DNA from: Thermophagus sp052400625
GTDB taxonomy: Bacteria; Bacteroidota; Bacteroidia; Bacteroidales; Marinilabiliaceae
Length of the DNA stretch: 64,000 nt
Assembly: GCA_052400625.1 (NCBI GenBank)
Contig: JBQTGH010000006.1
Strand: one strand, 5' to 3'
The position numbers were made by a program, and so were the translations under genes. How positions within the stretch are numbered: the first letter of the stretch is position 1; each line of letters begins with the position of its first letter. Positions 1 through 8,838 of this stretch are shown here, piece by piece. A model generated the notes under the pieces. The model was not told the DNA's origin. It did not search any database and saw only the letters and a list, made by a program, of their open reading frames with translations.

Positions 1-18
1 GGATGCTAGTTTTGGGGT

Positions 19-177
19 ATGAATTCTATGCTAACAGAGGATGAATGGCTGAAATTGCTGTCAGGACTGAAATATTTTCCGAGGAGTGTAAAATTTTCAA
101 AAGCAATGAAGGACATGCACATAAGCAGTAAACAAAGCAAAAAACCTAGAAATGATCAAAAAAAATCCACCTCATAA
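19..177 (+). CDS. Small hypothetical ORF (52 aa)
   Basis: The ATG at 19 overlaps a TGA (20-22) that closes another frame entering from the left edge, so this could be the second gene of a translationally coupled pair whose first member lies outside the window. The peptide is short, lysine-rich and has no motif I recognise. An internal ATG at 28 is an alternative start. It could be a chance ORF or the tail of a mobile element. Confidence 0.2.
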   Translation: MNSMLTEDEWLKLLSGLKYFPRSVKFSKAMKDMHISSKQSKKPRNDQKKSTS

Positions 178-264
178 AAAAAATCCAACCAATCGATCAT
201 CAATGAAAATGAATAAATTACCGATTTAAGTCAATAAAAACGCCATTTTTTGGGCAAAAAAAGG

Positions 265-294
265 TTTTGAGAAAACAAAAATTTTTTACCTTTG
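265..294 (+). promoter_or_regulatory. Bacteroidota-type promoter for the tRNA pair
   Basis: TTTTG at 265-269 and TACCTTTG at 287-294 match the -33 TTTG and -7 TAnnTTTG elements of the Bacteroidota housekeeping sigma factor, with a 17-base gap. The site lies 37 bases before tRNA-Gly, and no other gene start is nearby. Confidence 0.65.
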
Positions 295-331
295 CACTCG
301 CTGATGAAAAGGAGATCAGCAAAAAAAGAAT

Positions 332-407
<76 letters not shown>

Positions 408-422
408 AGATTAAAGGTGTCT

Positions 423-508
423 GCCCAGATGGTGGAATCGGTAGACACGCCAGCTTGAGGGGCTGGTGGCCGTTACAGGCCGTGCAGGTTCGAGTCCTGT
501 TCTGGGCA
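423..508 (+). tRNA. tRNA-Leu (anticodon GAG)
   Basis: Acceptor arms GCCCAGA (423-429) and TCTGGGC (501-507) pair. The anticodon stem CCAGC/GCTGG encloses TTGAGGG with anticodon GAG, followed by the long variable arm typical of leucine tRNAs and a GGTTCGAGTCC T-loop. CCA is not encoded, unlike the tRNA-Gly 15 bases upstream. Both share one promoter and one terminator. Confidence 0.97.
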
Positions 509-509
509 C

Positions 510-546
510 AAAAAATCCCGATTGATATTATCAGTCGGGATTTTTT
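510..546 (+). terminator. Intrinsic terminator after the tRNA pair
   Basis: AAAAAATCCCGA and TCGGGATTTTTT form a 12-bp inverted repeat around a short AT loop and end in a T-run. It starts immediately after tRNA-Leu. The symmetric A/T tails mean it could also stop transcription of the converging gene at 591-1250. Confidence 0.9.
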
Positions 547-590
547 GTAGGTCTGGCCCTGCCAAACTCAAACATAGAGAAGCAGTCATA

Positions 591-1250
591 TTAGCTTCTA
601 ACAAACTTACCCAAAGCTTCCATCAATTGAGGGCGATCATCGAGAGCAATTTTGGCTACGGCGTAGAAGTCACGCATCCAATCGTCCATTTCTGCGAGGG
701 CTGCATCTTTGGCTTTTGTGGCATCTTGTGATTCACCTAACTCTCGCAGATAGTCAGCTCTGGCATTTTCTACATCAGCAATCAGTTGATTGGATTCAGT
801 CAGATGCTCGGGAGTAATTTTCAGTCGAGCCAGTTTGCTTTGAATTTCATCGTCGTTCAGGGCCACTGAATAGAACTTTTTCACCGTTTCGAGCCATCTC
901 ACATAGGCTTTAGGTAGCGTACCCAAGATGGCCAATTTTTCTTTGGTAACTTCATCGTTTCTAAAAATAACTTTAGCTTTTTTCCGGTCCAGAGCATACC
1001 GGTCGGCGAGATTAGCTCTCAGGTTAGCCCATTTTTGGTAGGATTCGGCCGTTTCATCATCTTCAATTTTATTGGCATCGTAGGCGGCTCGCGTTTTATT
1101 GAAAAGCGCCTTTCCCTGAGCAATGGTTTCGGCATCATACCCCAGTTCGGCCAAAGCTGAGGCAATTTCAGTCTGTTTTTCAGCGTTATCCAGCGAAACC
1201 CTGTATTGCTCAATAATTTCTGATTCGGAAAATCTTGGTCTCGTAGGCAT
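591..1250 (-). CDS. Hypothetical alpha-helical protein (219 aa)
   Basis: Soluble, charged, apparently all-helical protein with no signal peptide, membrane segment or cysteine cluster. I cannot assign a family. The frame extends upstream to a GTG at 1256, but the ATG at 1250 is the more usual choice. Weakly repeated helix patterns across the length, such as the NDDEIQSKLARL and AEMDDWMRDF segments, suggest a helical bundle. Bacteroidota genomes often carry helical proteins of this size with no known role. A short inverted repeat (GACCT/AGGTC, 1279-1294) lies in its upstream region. It converges on the tRNA terminator. Confidence 0.75.
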   Translation of the reverse strand: MPTRPRFSESEIIEQYRVSLDNAEKQTEIASALAELGYDAETIAQGKALFNKTRAAYDANKIEDDETAESYQKWANLRANLADRYALDRKKAKVIFRNDEVTKEKLAILGTLPKAYVRWLETVKKFYSVALNDDEIQSKLARLKITPEHLTESNQLIADVENARADYLRELGESQDATKAKDAALAEMDDWMRDFYAVAKIALDDRPQLMEALGKFVRS

Positions 1251-1345
1251 AAGCACTCAATTTAATGTTAAACTTACAGACCTATTCAGAGGTCAAAGAT
1301 TCAATTAACCATATCATGTATAGAAATTAAAACTTTTTGACTACT

Positions 1346-1555
1346 GCTTCATGTTTCCCGAGCGTTGCTTCACGTTTCCCAAGTGTTGCTTCACGTTTCC
1401 CGAGCATTGCTTCACGTTTCCCAAGCGTTGCTTCATGTTTCCCAAGCATTGCTTTACGTTTCCCAAGCATTGCTTTACGTTTCCCAAGCATTGCTTTACG
1501 TTTCCCGAGCGTTGTTTCATGTTTCCCGAGTGTTGCTTCACGTTTCCCAAGCCCT
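1346..1555. repeat. Tandem array of ten 21-bp units
   Basis: Units begin at 1346 and every 21 bases to 1535, with consensus close to GCTTCACGTTTCCCAAGCAT plus T. Variation is confined to a few transition positions (C/T and A/G). The AAGC-ATT-GCTT junctions are short inverted repeats. Because 21 is a multiple of three and the unit lacks stops, several frames on both strands are open across the array. That is a by-product of the period and not evidence of coding. The array lies upstream of the gene at 591-1250. Confidence 0.95.
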
Positions 1556-2146
1556 TTTACAACATTTTGTCCGGCTTTGCTTCATCCCCATCGGTCGTTG
1601 CTGAGAGAATTTAAGCAAATTCGCAAACGTTTATACGCAATACGTTAATTTAGGTTATAATAACACCCCTAATTTAACTTTAATTAACATCAATAACATC
1701 CAAAATGAAAAATTCTTTCCTGAAAAGCCCTTCGAATTAAAAGATTATTAAAGATTATTAACGCCTGACCGCAATAAATAAAAACCCCTTCCCCCTTGCT
1801 TTACGGCAAGATGAGATGAATTTAAAACTTTGGCAGTCTGAAGAATGGTTGGCATAAGAAAAGAATCAACCCGCGCAGCAGGCATGAAGTGCAAGCCCTT
1901 AAAGCCCCTTCTATTGCCATTGGGGATTCTTTGCTAAAAAAAATTATGATTTGGAAAAATATAACCGGAAAGATAATTTTACGTGTGTAAAAACCGGATC
2001 TCCTATCCTATCTCATTATCGCCAAATGGTTTTCAAGGAAGTGTCGGGTATTAGAAATATTACGAGGAATAAACGGAGATGAAACAATTTGGAATGAAAA
2101 AACCAAAAGAATATAGAAGAATTACAGCCCCTCCAATGTTATAAGT
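1556..2146. other. Gene-free intergenic stretch
   Basis: About 590 AT-rich bases with no convincing coding frame. A short direct duplication (AAAGATTATT twice at 1740-1760) is present. I see no tRNA, hairpin terminator or clear promoter. Confidence 0.5.
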
Positions 2147-2623
2147 ATGAAAGGAATAGAAAAATTAACCCACCTCACAACCGAACAAAGAGAAAAATTA
2201 ATCCATTCTGCGAACCAATATAAACGGTTGGCCCGGATTTATATAGAAGTCCTTGACGTGGAAAACAAAGAAGTAACCATTAAGATTTTCCAACTTGAAA
2301 ATAAAGCGGAAAAATACCTCCCAGGCAAAGACCTCAAGCAAAGAGCCCAGGAAGTATTTGAAGGTTGCATGCCTGAGGGATGGGAAATCAACCTTATTGC
2401 GGTTCCCTATAAATTTCTCGATCAAATTACATTAGAATCGATACGGGAAAAACAAAAAGAATTGGGTCTCACCGACACAAATATGGCCCGATTGCTGAAT
2501 ATAAGAAAGGAAAATATGAGCAGAATAATGAACGGCAAAAGAGGACTTACCCAATGGCAAAAGTCGGCGTTTTATTATTTGTTTAAGTGGTTGGAAAAGG
2601 AACATGGGAAGAAAGATGCATAA
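2147..2623 (+). CDS. HTH (XRE-like) domain protein (158 aa)
   Basis: The C-terminal third, roughly residues 95-150, has the helix-turn-helix layout of Cro/CI-type proteins: a helix with IREKQKELGLT, then NMARLLNIRKENMSRIMNGKR as the turn and recognition helix. The N-terminal 90 residues are a charged alpha/beta region I do not recognise. It stands alone, with about 590 and 700 gene-free bases on either side. It could be a regulator left behind by a mobile element or an antitoxin-like protein, but no toxin partner is visible next to it. Confidence 0.75.
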   Translation: MKGIEKLTHLTTEQREKLIHSANQYKRLARIYIEVLDVENKEVTIKIFQLENKAEKYLPGKDLKQRAQEVFEGCMPEGWEINLIAVPYKFLDQITLESIREKQKELGLTDTNMARLLNIRKENMSRIMNGKRGLTQWQKSAFYYLFKWLEKEHGKKDA

Positions 2624-3320
2624 CCCAAAACCAGATTCTACAAACATACCATTCCGTCGGAGGTGGGTGGAAATTTCGAGGTAGTCCAGGCTCCACAACC
2701 TAGAATTCCCACAGGAATGGGAAAAAACATTTACCGATTCATACTGAGGTGATAAAGAGGAACAACAATTTTAATCCCACCCATTCTGCTCCTTTAGTTT
2801 TTATTTATACAATCGTGATTACCCGACTGAACACCAACCGAATGGAATAAAAAAACGAATCCGAAGGTGTCGAATGTTTTTATGAAGAAGAACGGATCAA
2901 AACTACGCCCCATCGGGATCAAATCAGAGGAACAAATCGGGATTTCACAAATAGGTACTCTCTTTGGAATTGTGAAAAAAAATTCAAAATAATCGAAGTT
3001 CTTATCTACCAAAAAAACATCTTATGATTTGGAGGAATATCTGTATAACGTTAAATTTACAGTCAACAAAAATTACATTCCTTAATTGAAGCCTCCTTGG
3101 ATTCAGCCTAAGCGTCGCGTCTTGATTTTTCAATTAAGAAACAGGAAAAAAGCAAAACATTAAATAGAATCGGAATCATTTCTGTTTTTTCACTATACAA
3201 TATTTTGTTATTCGAATCGCTCCCATATCGGGGCAAAAAAAGGATATAGTGTTATTATCAGGAATTGCTCCGAACCAAAAATCATTAACAAACCCATTTT
3301 TTAACCAAAAGACTTAAACC
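2624..3320. other. Gene-free intergenic stretch
   Basis: About 700 bases without a supportable gene. Scattered short open frames on the minus strand have a low-complexity phenylalanine-rich composition typical of chance translation of A-rich DNA. No repeat array or RNA gene was recognised. Confidence 0.45.
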
Positions 3321-4034
3321 ATGAAAGCGAGCATCACAATAATGGTATTTTTTTTACTCCTTACATCCTACCTCAATGGACAAGATTTAAAGAGATATGA
3401 AATTACGCTATCCGGAAATTACCGAGCGAATAATGAAGATATAGCCATTGGCAACTATAATGCGAATCAAGAGACCAATAGTTCAATCATAAAATTTGGA
3501 ATCAACCAAGCCATTTCAGCGCATTTAATGATAGGCATTGGGGTGGATTACCTGCACCGAAAAGACCAGTATAACTATGATTTTTATAGTGGTTTTTACC
3601 TCCCCGACTTTCCGTTTGTATTAGCCGACCAACCAGAAATAGAGACCACGACGTTTATTCCTTCGATCAACCTGAAATATGTAAAACCATTGTCCGAAAA
3701 ATTTATATTAGGACTGTCATTATCGAACGGATATGGATTCCGCAAATCGGAATTAAAATCCATATCCGAGTATTACGTATACGTAATGTTTGCTGATCCC
3801 GGACAACTGCATCCCATGCCACCTAGATTTATAGGGATATACGAAGAAGACCAGGACGATTCATACTATAGGCTTTCCATAGAACCAGAGGCCTGTTACT
3901 ATTTATCCAACGCATTGGGAATAAAAATAAAAGGAGAGCTATATCGTTATGACAGTATAACAAAACACCAAATATTTTTTAACCGAAAGACCCATCAGGT
4001 AACTTGGACCATTGGGATTAGTTGGAGAATATAA
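3321..4034 (+). CDS. Predicted exported beta-barrel-like protein (237 aa)
   Basis: An N-terminal signal peptide (about residues 1-20, ending YLNGQ) is followed by alternating polar/hydrophobic strands. The chain ends in an aromatic terminal strand (TIGISWRI), the usual signature of outer-membrane beta-barrels in this phylum. Segments such as MIGIGVDYLH, FILGLSLSNGYGF and LGIKIKGELYRY look like consecutive strands. No plug domain or TonB-related region is present. Its role is unknown; it may be a small outer-membrane barrel of the OmpW/OMP_b-brl type. It is isolated, without operon partners. Confidence 0.7.
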   Translation: MKASITIMVFFLLLTSYLNGQDLKRYEITLSGNYRANNEDIAIGNYNANQETNSSIIKFGINQAISAHLMIGIGVDYLHRKDQYNYDFYSGFYLPDFPFVLADQPEIETTTFIPSINLKYVKPLSEKFILGLSLSNGYGFRKSELKSISEYYVYVMFADPGQLHPMPPRFIGIYEEDQDDSYYRLSIEPEACYYLSNALGIKIKGELYRYDSITKHQIFFNRKTHQVTWTIGISWRI

Positions 4035-4579
4035 AAAAAGGAATTGAGGACTCAGCCATCAATGGCCTTCAGAAATCTCAACCTTCAAATGAAGGATATT
4101 TGGGAGCATTCAGCATAGGATCGGGATTCCAATTTAATTTTTTAGAGCTCAAAAAAAAAGGTGCCATCATTCATTAAGAAAGAACTTTATCATCAAAGAG
4201 GCGCCAAAAAACTCAATATTCCCCTCAAAATCAGATAAAAGAGCAAAATGATTTTTGAAACATTTGCCAAGTATATTATTTTACCAAGCAATTACGTTAT
4301 AAATTAGCGCAAAATATTATCTTCGTTTTAGCATATATTTTCGACAAGTCATATTAAACCAAATAAAACCTACAAAGCCCCAAACGCGTATAAGGTTATA
4401 TTTTTTTTAATAGAAACAGTAATTATGAAAAATTCAATTCCTGTTTATCCAAACCATCGGTATTTCACTCGTTTGAACGACCATTGATAAAACCGGAGCA
4501 ATAAAAAAAAGATTAGGCTGCTTAAGTTAACCCATTGCAAGAAATAAGTTTAACTAATAAAAAGAAATAAGAATTGGCC
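4035..4579. other. Gene-free stretch with a possible barrel remnant
   Basis: Right after the previous gene, a frame from about 4022 to 4177 encodes some 50 residues, including the strand-like GYLGAFSIGSGFQFNF. This could be a short fragment of another outer-membrane barrel. It lacks an ATG and a signal peptide, so I do not call it a gene. The rest is AT-rich and featureless to my eye. Confidence 0.35.
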
Positions 4580-6031
4580 ATGGCTGGTATATTGAATATT
4601 TTATTTGGAAGAAAATTTCCTGACACCCAGAAATACGAGGACCGTCAAAATCAGTTAAGGAGCGACTTTGCGCGATATTTGGAAATTGAAAACTCGAGCT
4701 TGTATCAAAGATTTCAGGAGTTGGATCGGATCATCCATTCGGGTGAGTTTGAAAAAAAGGTCGAAGATCTGAAGCGCAAAAAATTCAAGGACACTCCTGA
4801 ATATCAAAAGCTCCGACGTTTTCGAGAGCTTGAGAAAGACCGGGATATCAGGACTTACCTAAAAGTTTTCAGCAGCGGGAAAGGAAAAAAGATGGAAGAG
4901 ATCCGTTCCTCTTCATCCTTTAGTCGATTTAGAGAGCTTCAGTCATATATCAACACACCAGAATTTTACAAAGAAAAGTCGAGTCCCGAATTCAAAAAAT
5001 CAGAGGCTTACCAGCAATATAAAGAATACAAAAAGCTCAGAAAAAACAAAGAGATCAAATGGGCCAAAAAGTATGAAAAGACGGGGTCGTACCAAACATT
5101 TCAGAAGATGGAAGGGAGCGATCGTCTTTCGGAATACTATGAACTTAAAGCTTTAACAGAATCTGATAAATTCAAAGATTTTAAGGCTTTTATGGAAGAT
5201 CGTCGTCGGTTCGAAAAATCGGAAGAGGCTACTCTGATCAAGGAATTTGAATCGATGAAAAAGAATAAAGATATCGTTTGGTATCAAAGTCAAAAAGAGA
5301 AGCACCCCTTTGAAGATCTCAAGAAATGGAAACTCACGTTTGAAGATAATTTCGATGAGCCAACCCTGGATACAAAGAAATGGATAACGGGATATTATTG
5401 GGGCAAAGCATTGATGAACGACAGCTATTCACTGGAAGGAGAAGAACAGTATTATACCCCTTCCAATATAGAGGTCAGAGATTCCATGTTAAGAATCGTA
5501 ACGCGAAAGGAGAACGTAGAAGGCAAGGTATGGAGTCCGAAGTGGGGATTTCAGAAAAAGGCCTACAACTACACCTCGGGCTTGATCAGTACGGGTCAAA
5601 GTTTTCGTCAGCGATATGGTCGGTTTGAAGCCAAAGTTCGTTTTAACAAAGCCTATCCTTTCATCCATGCGTTTTGGATGGTAGGCGAAAAAATGGTTCC
5701 TCATGTTGACATCTTTAAATCGATGTATCCCGGAGGACGCCTGCTTGAAGCCGGAGTAATATCGGAGGTGGACAGGAAAAAAATAAATGAGTCGACCAAG
5801 CGCATCAACGGAACACGTTTCACCAATGATTTTTACATCTACACGCTGGATTGGAGTGAAAAAGAGATGATTTGGCGTGTCAACGGAGTTGTGGTAAATC
5901 GTCAAACCCAAAATATACCACATGAGCCAATGTATCTCACCTTTTGTACGCTATTGACGGAAGATCCGGAAGAAAAGGAATTACCGGGCATTCTGGAGAT
6001 CAGCTGGGTTCGATGTTATCAGCGAGTCTAA
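4580..6031 (+). CDS. Cytoplasmic helical-repeat protein with degenerate GH16-like domain (483 aa)
   Basis: Residues 1-245 are very charged and form at least four divergent helical repeats with the theme S-x-x-Y/F-x-x-F-x-E-L followed by S-x-E-F/Y and a K-x-x-x-I-x-x-Y segment. Residues about 250-483 resemble the GH16 jelly roll: FDEPTLDTKKW, the RYGRFEAKVRF strand, HAFWMVG, DFYIYTLDW, and a final WVRCYQ strand. The GH16 catalytic signature ExDxxE is replaced by H375-V-D377-I-F-K380, so both catalytic glutamates are absent while the aspartate remains. There is no signal peptide. Family knowledge predicts no hydrolysis; a sugar-binding or structural role is an inference. The start is the ATG at 4580; a TTG two codons upstream is also possible. 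Confidence 0.75.
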   Translation: MAGILNILFGRKFPDTQKYEDRQNQLRSDFARYLEIENSSLYQRFQELDRIIHSGEFEKKVEDLKRKKFKDTPEYQKLRRFRELEKDRDIRTYLKVFSSGKGKKMEEIRSSSSFSRFRELQSYINTPEFYKEKSSPEFKKSEAYQQYKEYKKLRKNKEIKWAKKYEKTGSYQTFQKMEGSDRLSEYYELKALTESDKFKDFKAFMEDRRRFEKSEEATLIKEFESMKKNKDIVWYQSQKEKHPFEDLKKWKLTFEDNFDEPTLDTKKWITGYYWGKALMNDSYSLEGEEQYYTPSNIEVRDSMLRIVTRKENVEGKVWSPKWGFQKKAYNYTSGLISTGQSFRQRYGRFEAKVRFNKAYPFIHAFWMVGEKMVPHVDIFKSMYPGGRLLEAGVISEVDRKKINESTKRINGTRFTNDFYIYTLDWSEKEMIWRVNGVVVNRQTQNIPHEPMYLTFCTLLTEDPEEKELPGILEISWVRCYQRV

Positions 6032-6035
6032 GTCA

Positions 6036-7823
6036 TCAGGTGAAGTACATCAAACTCAACACAGAAATGGTGATAACCATATAAATAATGGTCAGGGGAA
6101 AACCAATTTTAAAGAAATCTTTGAAATTGTAGTTTCCCGGGCCATAAACCATTAAGTTGGTTTGATAGCCAATAGGGGTAATAAAATTGGCAGCCGCCGC
6201 AAAAGAGACGACCAAAGCAAACGGTTCGGGATCCAAACCAAGGGTTTTGGCAGCCGTTAAGGATATGGGAAAAACGATGGCAACTGCCGCTTTATTGGTA
6301 ATATAAGCGGCCATCATAGAGGTGATGAGATAAATACCAAAGAGAAGCATCACCCTTCCAAAAGGAAGAAAAACACTGATGATGAGATTGGCCACCATAT
6401 CAGCCACACCTGTTTTAATCATGGCCGTTCCCAACGCGAGCGAGAGAGCAATGATCGCGGCCAGGTTATAGTCGATGCTCCGCGGCAAATCTTTGGGCGA
6501 GACAATTTTCAGGGCCGATACCACAATCAACACCACAAAAAGCCCAATAAAGAGCGGAACCAGCTTGACGGCCGACAGGAGAATGGCCAGGAGCGTACCT
6601 CCCAAAAGGGTGTAAATTTTATATTTTTCGGTTCGGTTGAATTCTCTAATTTTGGAGATGAGATAAAAATCCTGTTCACTCTCTATTCTGCTGATAAAAG
6701 CTTCCCCCACCAAAAGCATAAGAACGTCACCGGCTTTAAGTTTTACATCATCCATTTTCCCCAAAACCCTTTCGCCATTCCGGTGGAGTGCCAAGAGTGC
6801 AGCATCGTACCGTCCCCTGAAATTAATATCCTTAATGGTTTTAGTGATCAAAGTAGAATTATGAGAAACGACCACCTCCACCACCTGTGTTTTTTTCATT
6901 TTAGACATCATACCAACCGTAGGAAGCGTTAGGCCACTGTTTTCAGACATCAGTCTGACCACATTTTTATTTTCGCCGGCGAATCTCAGCAGGTCTCCCT
7001 CCATCAGTCGGAAATTGTCGGAAAAGATCTGAAACAGTTTATTTCCTCGTATAATTTCAATTAAAACAAGGCCTTCCATATCCTGAATTTCCGCTTCTTG
7101 AAGGGTTTTTCCAACCAGATGGCTATTAGGCCGGACTTCAGCCTCAACCAAATATTTACGATCGGAGGTAGAATACTCCTCCATGACACTTTTTCGGTTG
7201 GGAAGCAAACGGTAAGAAAAGAAAAAGAGATATAACATTCCAATAACGAGGGCCGGAAATCCGGCATAGAAAAAATCGAACATATCGAGGGCAGGCATAG
7301 CGGGAAAAATGTCCTGATCCACCACCATTCCATTGACAATAAGGTTTGTAGAAGTCCCAATCAGGGTTACACATCCACCCAATATGGCGGCATAAGAAAG
7401 CGGAATCAAAAGTTTTGAAGGGGCAATATTATGACGTCGACTCCATTGATGAACATAAGGCATCATGACAGCCACCAGCGGAGTGTTATTTAAAAAAGCC
7501 GAGAAGCTCCCAACCCAAATCATCATTCGAGCCAAAAACCCCTTGTATTTCATGGATCTGGGAAAAGCTTTTTCAAAAATAGCCTCAATAACCGAGGTTT
7601 GCCGGATGGTGTCGCCCAACAATAATAGCATAATAATCACTGCAATCTGTTCGTTGGCGAATCCTGCCAAAATTTCGGATGGCGTAAGAACCTTAAAAAT
7701 TCCCAGCACCATGACCGCAATAAAGAAGGTAAAAGCCGCCCCCATCAATTCCCGATAAAGGGAAATAAGAATAAAAGCCAGAACCAGAAATACCAGGATT
7801 ACATCAAATGTGGCAACATTCAT
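6036..7823 (-). CDS. SLC13-family (ArsB/NhaD superfamily) permease with two TrkA-C domains (595 aa)
   Basis: The N-terminal half holds several membrane helices and the conserved NNTPLVAVMMP loop of the SLC13/citrate-permease group. Two cytoplasmic RCK/TrkA-C-type domains follow (about residues 205-375, with ENKNVVRLMSE and GDVLMLLVGEA). A second membrane half carries AYITNKAAVAIVFPI and ANFITPIGYQTNLMVYGPGNY, which mirrors the first motif. This domain order is standard for bacterial SLC13 carriers of sulfate, dicarboxylates or other anions; the substrate cannot be read from sequence. It converges on the previous gene with a 4-base gap. Confidence 0.9.
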   Translation of the reverse strand: MNVATFDVILVFLVLAFILISLYRELMGAAFTFFIAVMVLGIFKVLTPSEILAGFANEQIAVIIMLLLLGDTIRQTSVIEAIFEKAFPRSMKYKGFLARMMIWVGSFSAFLNNTPLVAVMMPYVHQWSRRHNIAPSKLLIPLSYAAILGGCVTLIGTSTNLIVNGMVVDQDIFPAMPALDMFDFFYAGFPALVIGMLYLFFFSYRLLPNRKSVMEEYSTSDRKYLVEAEVRPNSHLVGKTLQEAEIQDMEGLVLIEIIRGNKLFQIFSDNFRLMEGDLLRFAGENKNVVRLMSENSGLTLPTVGMMSKMKKTQVVEVVVSHNSTLITKTIKDINFRGRYDAALLALHRNGERVLGKMDDVKLKAGDVLMLLVGEAFISRIESEQDFYLISKIREFNRTEKYKIYTLLGGTLLAILLSAVKLVPLFIGLFVVLIVVSALKIVSPKDLPRSIDYNLAAIIALSLALGTAMIKTGVADMVANLIISVFLPFGRVMLLFGIYLITSMMAAYITNKAAVAIVFPISLTAAKTLGLDPEPFALVVSFAAAANFITPIGYQTNLMVYGPGNYNFKDFFKIGFPLTIIYMVITISVLSLMYFT

Positions 7824-8016
7824 ATCTTGATGCTAATTTCTTCCAAAATCATGATAAATAAGAGCGCAAGTTAAAACATATTTTGAAAAATTTAACATCG
7901 TGGATTACGAAAATGTATCTTAACCGTGCCCAAGCATTAAGATTCGATATAAAAATGTAAATCTTAAAATTTCCAACCGAAGTCGGTGGTTGTTTTCAAA
8001 GCTGGCTTACAATCAC

Positions 8017-8024
8017 TACCTTTG
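8017..8024 (+). promoter_or_regulatory. -7 element (TACCTTTG) for mazG
   Basis: TACCTTTG is an exact match to the Bacteroidota TAnnTTTG box, 31 bases before the mazG ATG. A clean -33 TTTG is not obvious, although TTGTTTT occurs upstream at about 7990. Confidence 0.5.
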
Positions 8025-8055
8025 AGGCATTAAAAAAAAGGGAGAAACAGCTGTC

Positions 8056-8832
8056 ATGAGCTTACAGGAGAAAAAAGAAGCCTTTGGGAAATTACTGGAA
8101 GTGATGGACCAACTCAGAGAACAATGTCCATGGGATCGTCAGCAGACCAATGAATCGTTAAGGACCCAAACCATAGAAGAAACATACGAACTGGCCGAAG
8201 CCATCATAAAAGACTCCAAAGAAGCCATCCGTAAAGAGTTGGGCGATTTACTATTGCACATCGTCTTTTATTCCAAAATAGGTGAAGAGAAGCATGCTTT
8301 TACCATAAAAGATGTTATTGACACACTCATTGAGAAGCTGATCTACCGTCATCCCCATATTTTTGGCAACAAAGCAGTAAAGGATGCCCAAGAAGTGGAA
8401 CAGAACTGGGAACGGTTAAAACTGAAAGAAAAAGATGGCAACCGATCGGTATTGGCGGGCGTTCCCAATAGCCTTCCTGCCATGGTGAAGGCCAACCGTA
8501 TTCAGGAAAAGACACGTGGTGTGGGGTTTGACTGGGAACATCGGGAACAAGTATGGGATAAAGTACAGGAAGAGCTTAGCGAGGTGAAGGCAGAAATAGC
8601 ACACGGCAGCCCCGATTCCATAGAAGATGAATTTGGGGATCTGCTTTTTTCCATCATCAATGCCGCTCGTTTATATGGTGTTAACCCCGAGAATGCCCTG
8701 GAACGCACCAACCAAAAGTTCATTAAACGGTTTAATTACCTGGAACAAAAAACCATAAAGCAAGGGGTAGATTTAAAGGATCTGTCGCTTGATGAGATGA
8801 ATAAAATATGGGAAGAAGCCAAAAAACTATAA
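8056..8832 (+). CDS. mazG: Nucleoside triphosphate pyrophosphohydrolase MazG (258 aa)
   Basis: Hydrolyses nucleoside triphosphates to monophosphates and pyrophosphate, a house-cleaning function. Two tandem MazG domains are visible. The first carries CPWDRQQTNESL, then EETYELAEAI and KELGDLLLHIVFYS. The second carries EELSEVKAEI and EDEFGDLLFSIINAARL. These are the paired ExxE and ExxD metal-binding helices of the family. Length is normal for the two-domain form. The gene is preceded by a TACCTTTG promoter element and converges with tag after 6 bases. Confidence 0.95.
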   Translation: MSLQEKKEAFGKLLEVMDQLREQCPWDRQQTNESLRTQTIEETYELAEAIIKDSKEAIRKELGDLLLHIVFYSKIGEEKHAFTIKDVIDTLIEKLIYRHPHIFGNKAVKDAQEVEQNWERLKLKEKDGNRSVLAGVPNSLPAMVKANRIQEKTRGVGFDWEHREQVWDKVQEELSEVKAEIAHGSPDSIEDEFGDLLFSIINAARLYGVNPENALERTNQKFIKRFNYLEQKTIKQGVDLKDLSLDEMNKIWEEAKKL

Positions 8833-8838
8833 CCCCAT

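Noticed and set aside
1346..1555. CRISPR array
   Set aside because: The units are directly adjacent with no unique spacers, and no cas gene is present.
1337..1648. Open frames on both strands across the 21-bp array
   Set aside because: The period is a multiple of three and the unit lacks stops, so several frames are open by construction. The translated heptapeptides show no signal or domain.
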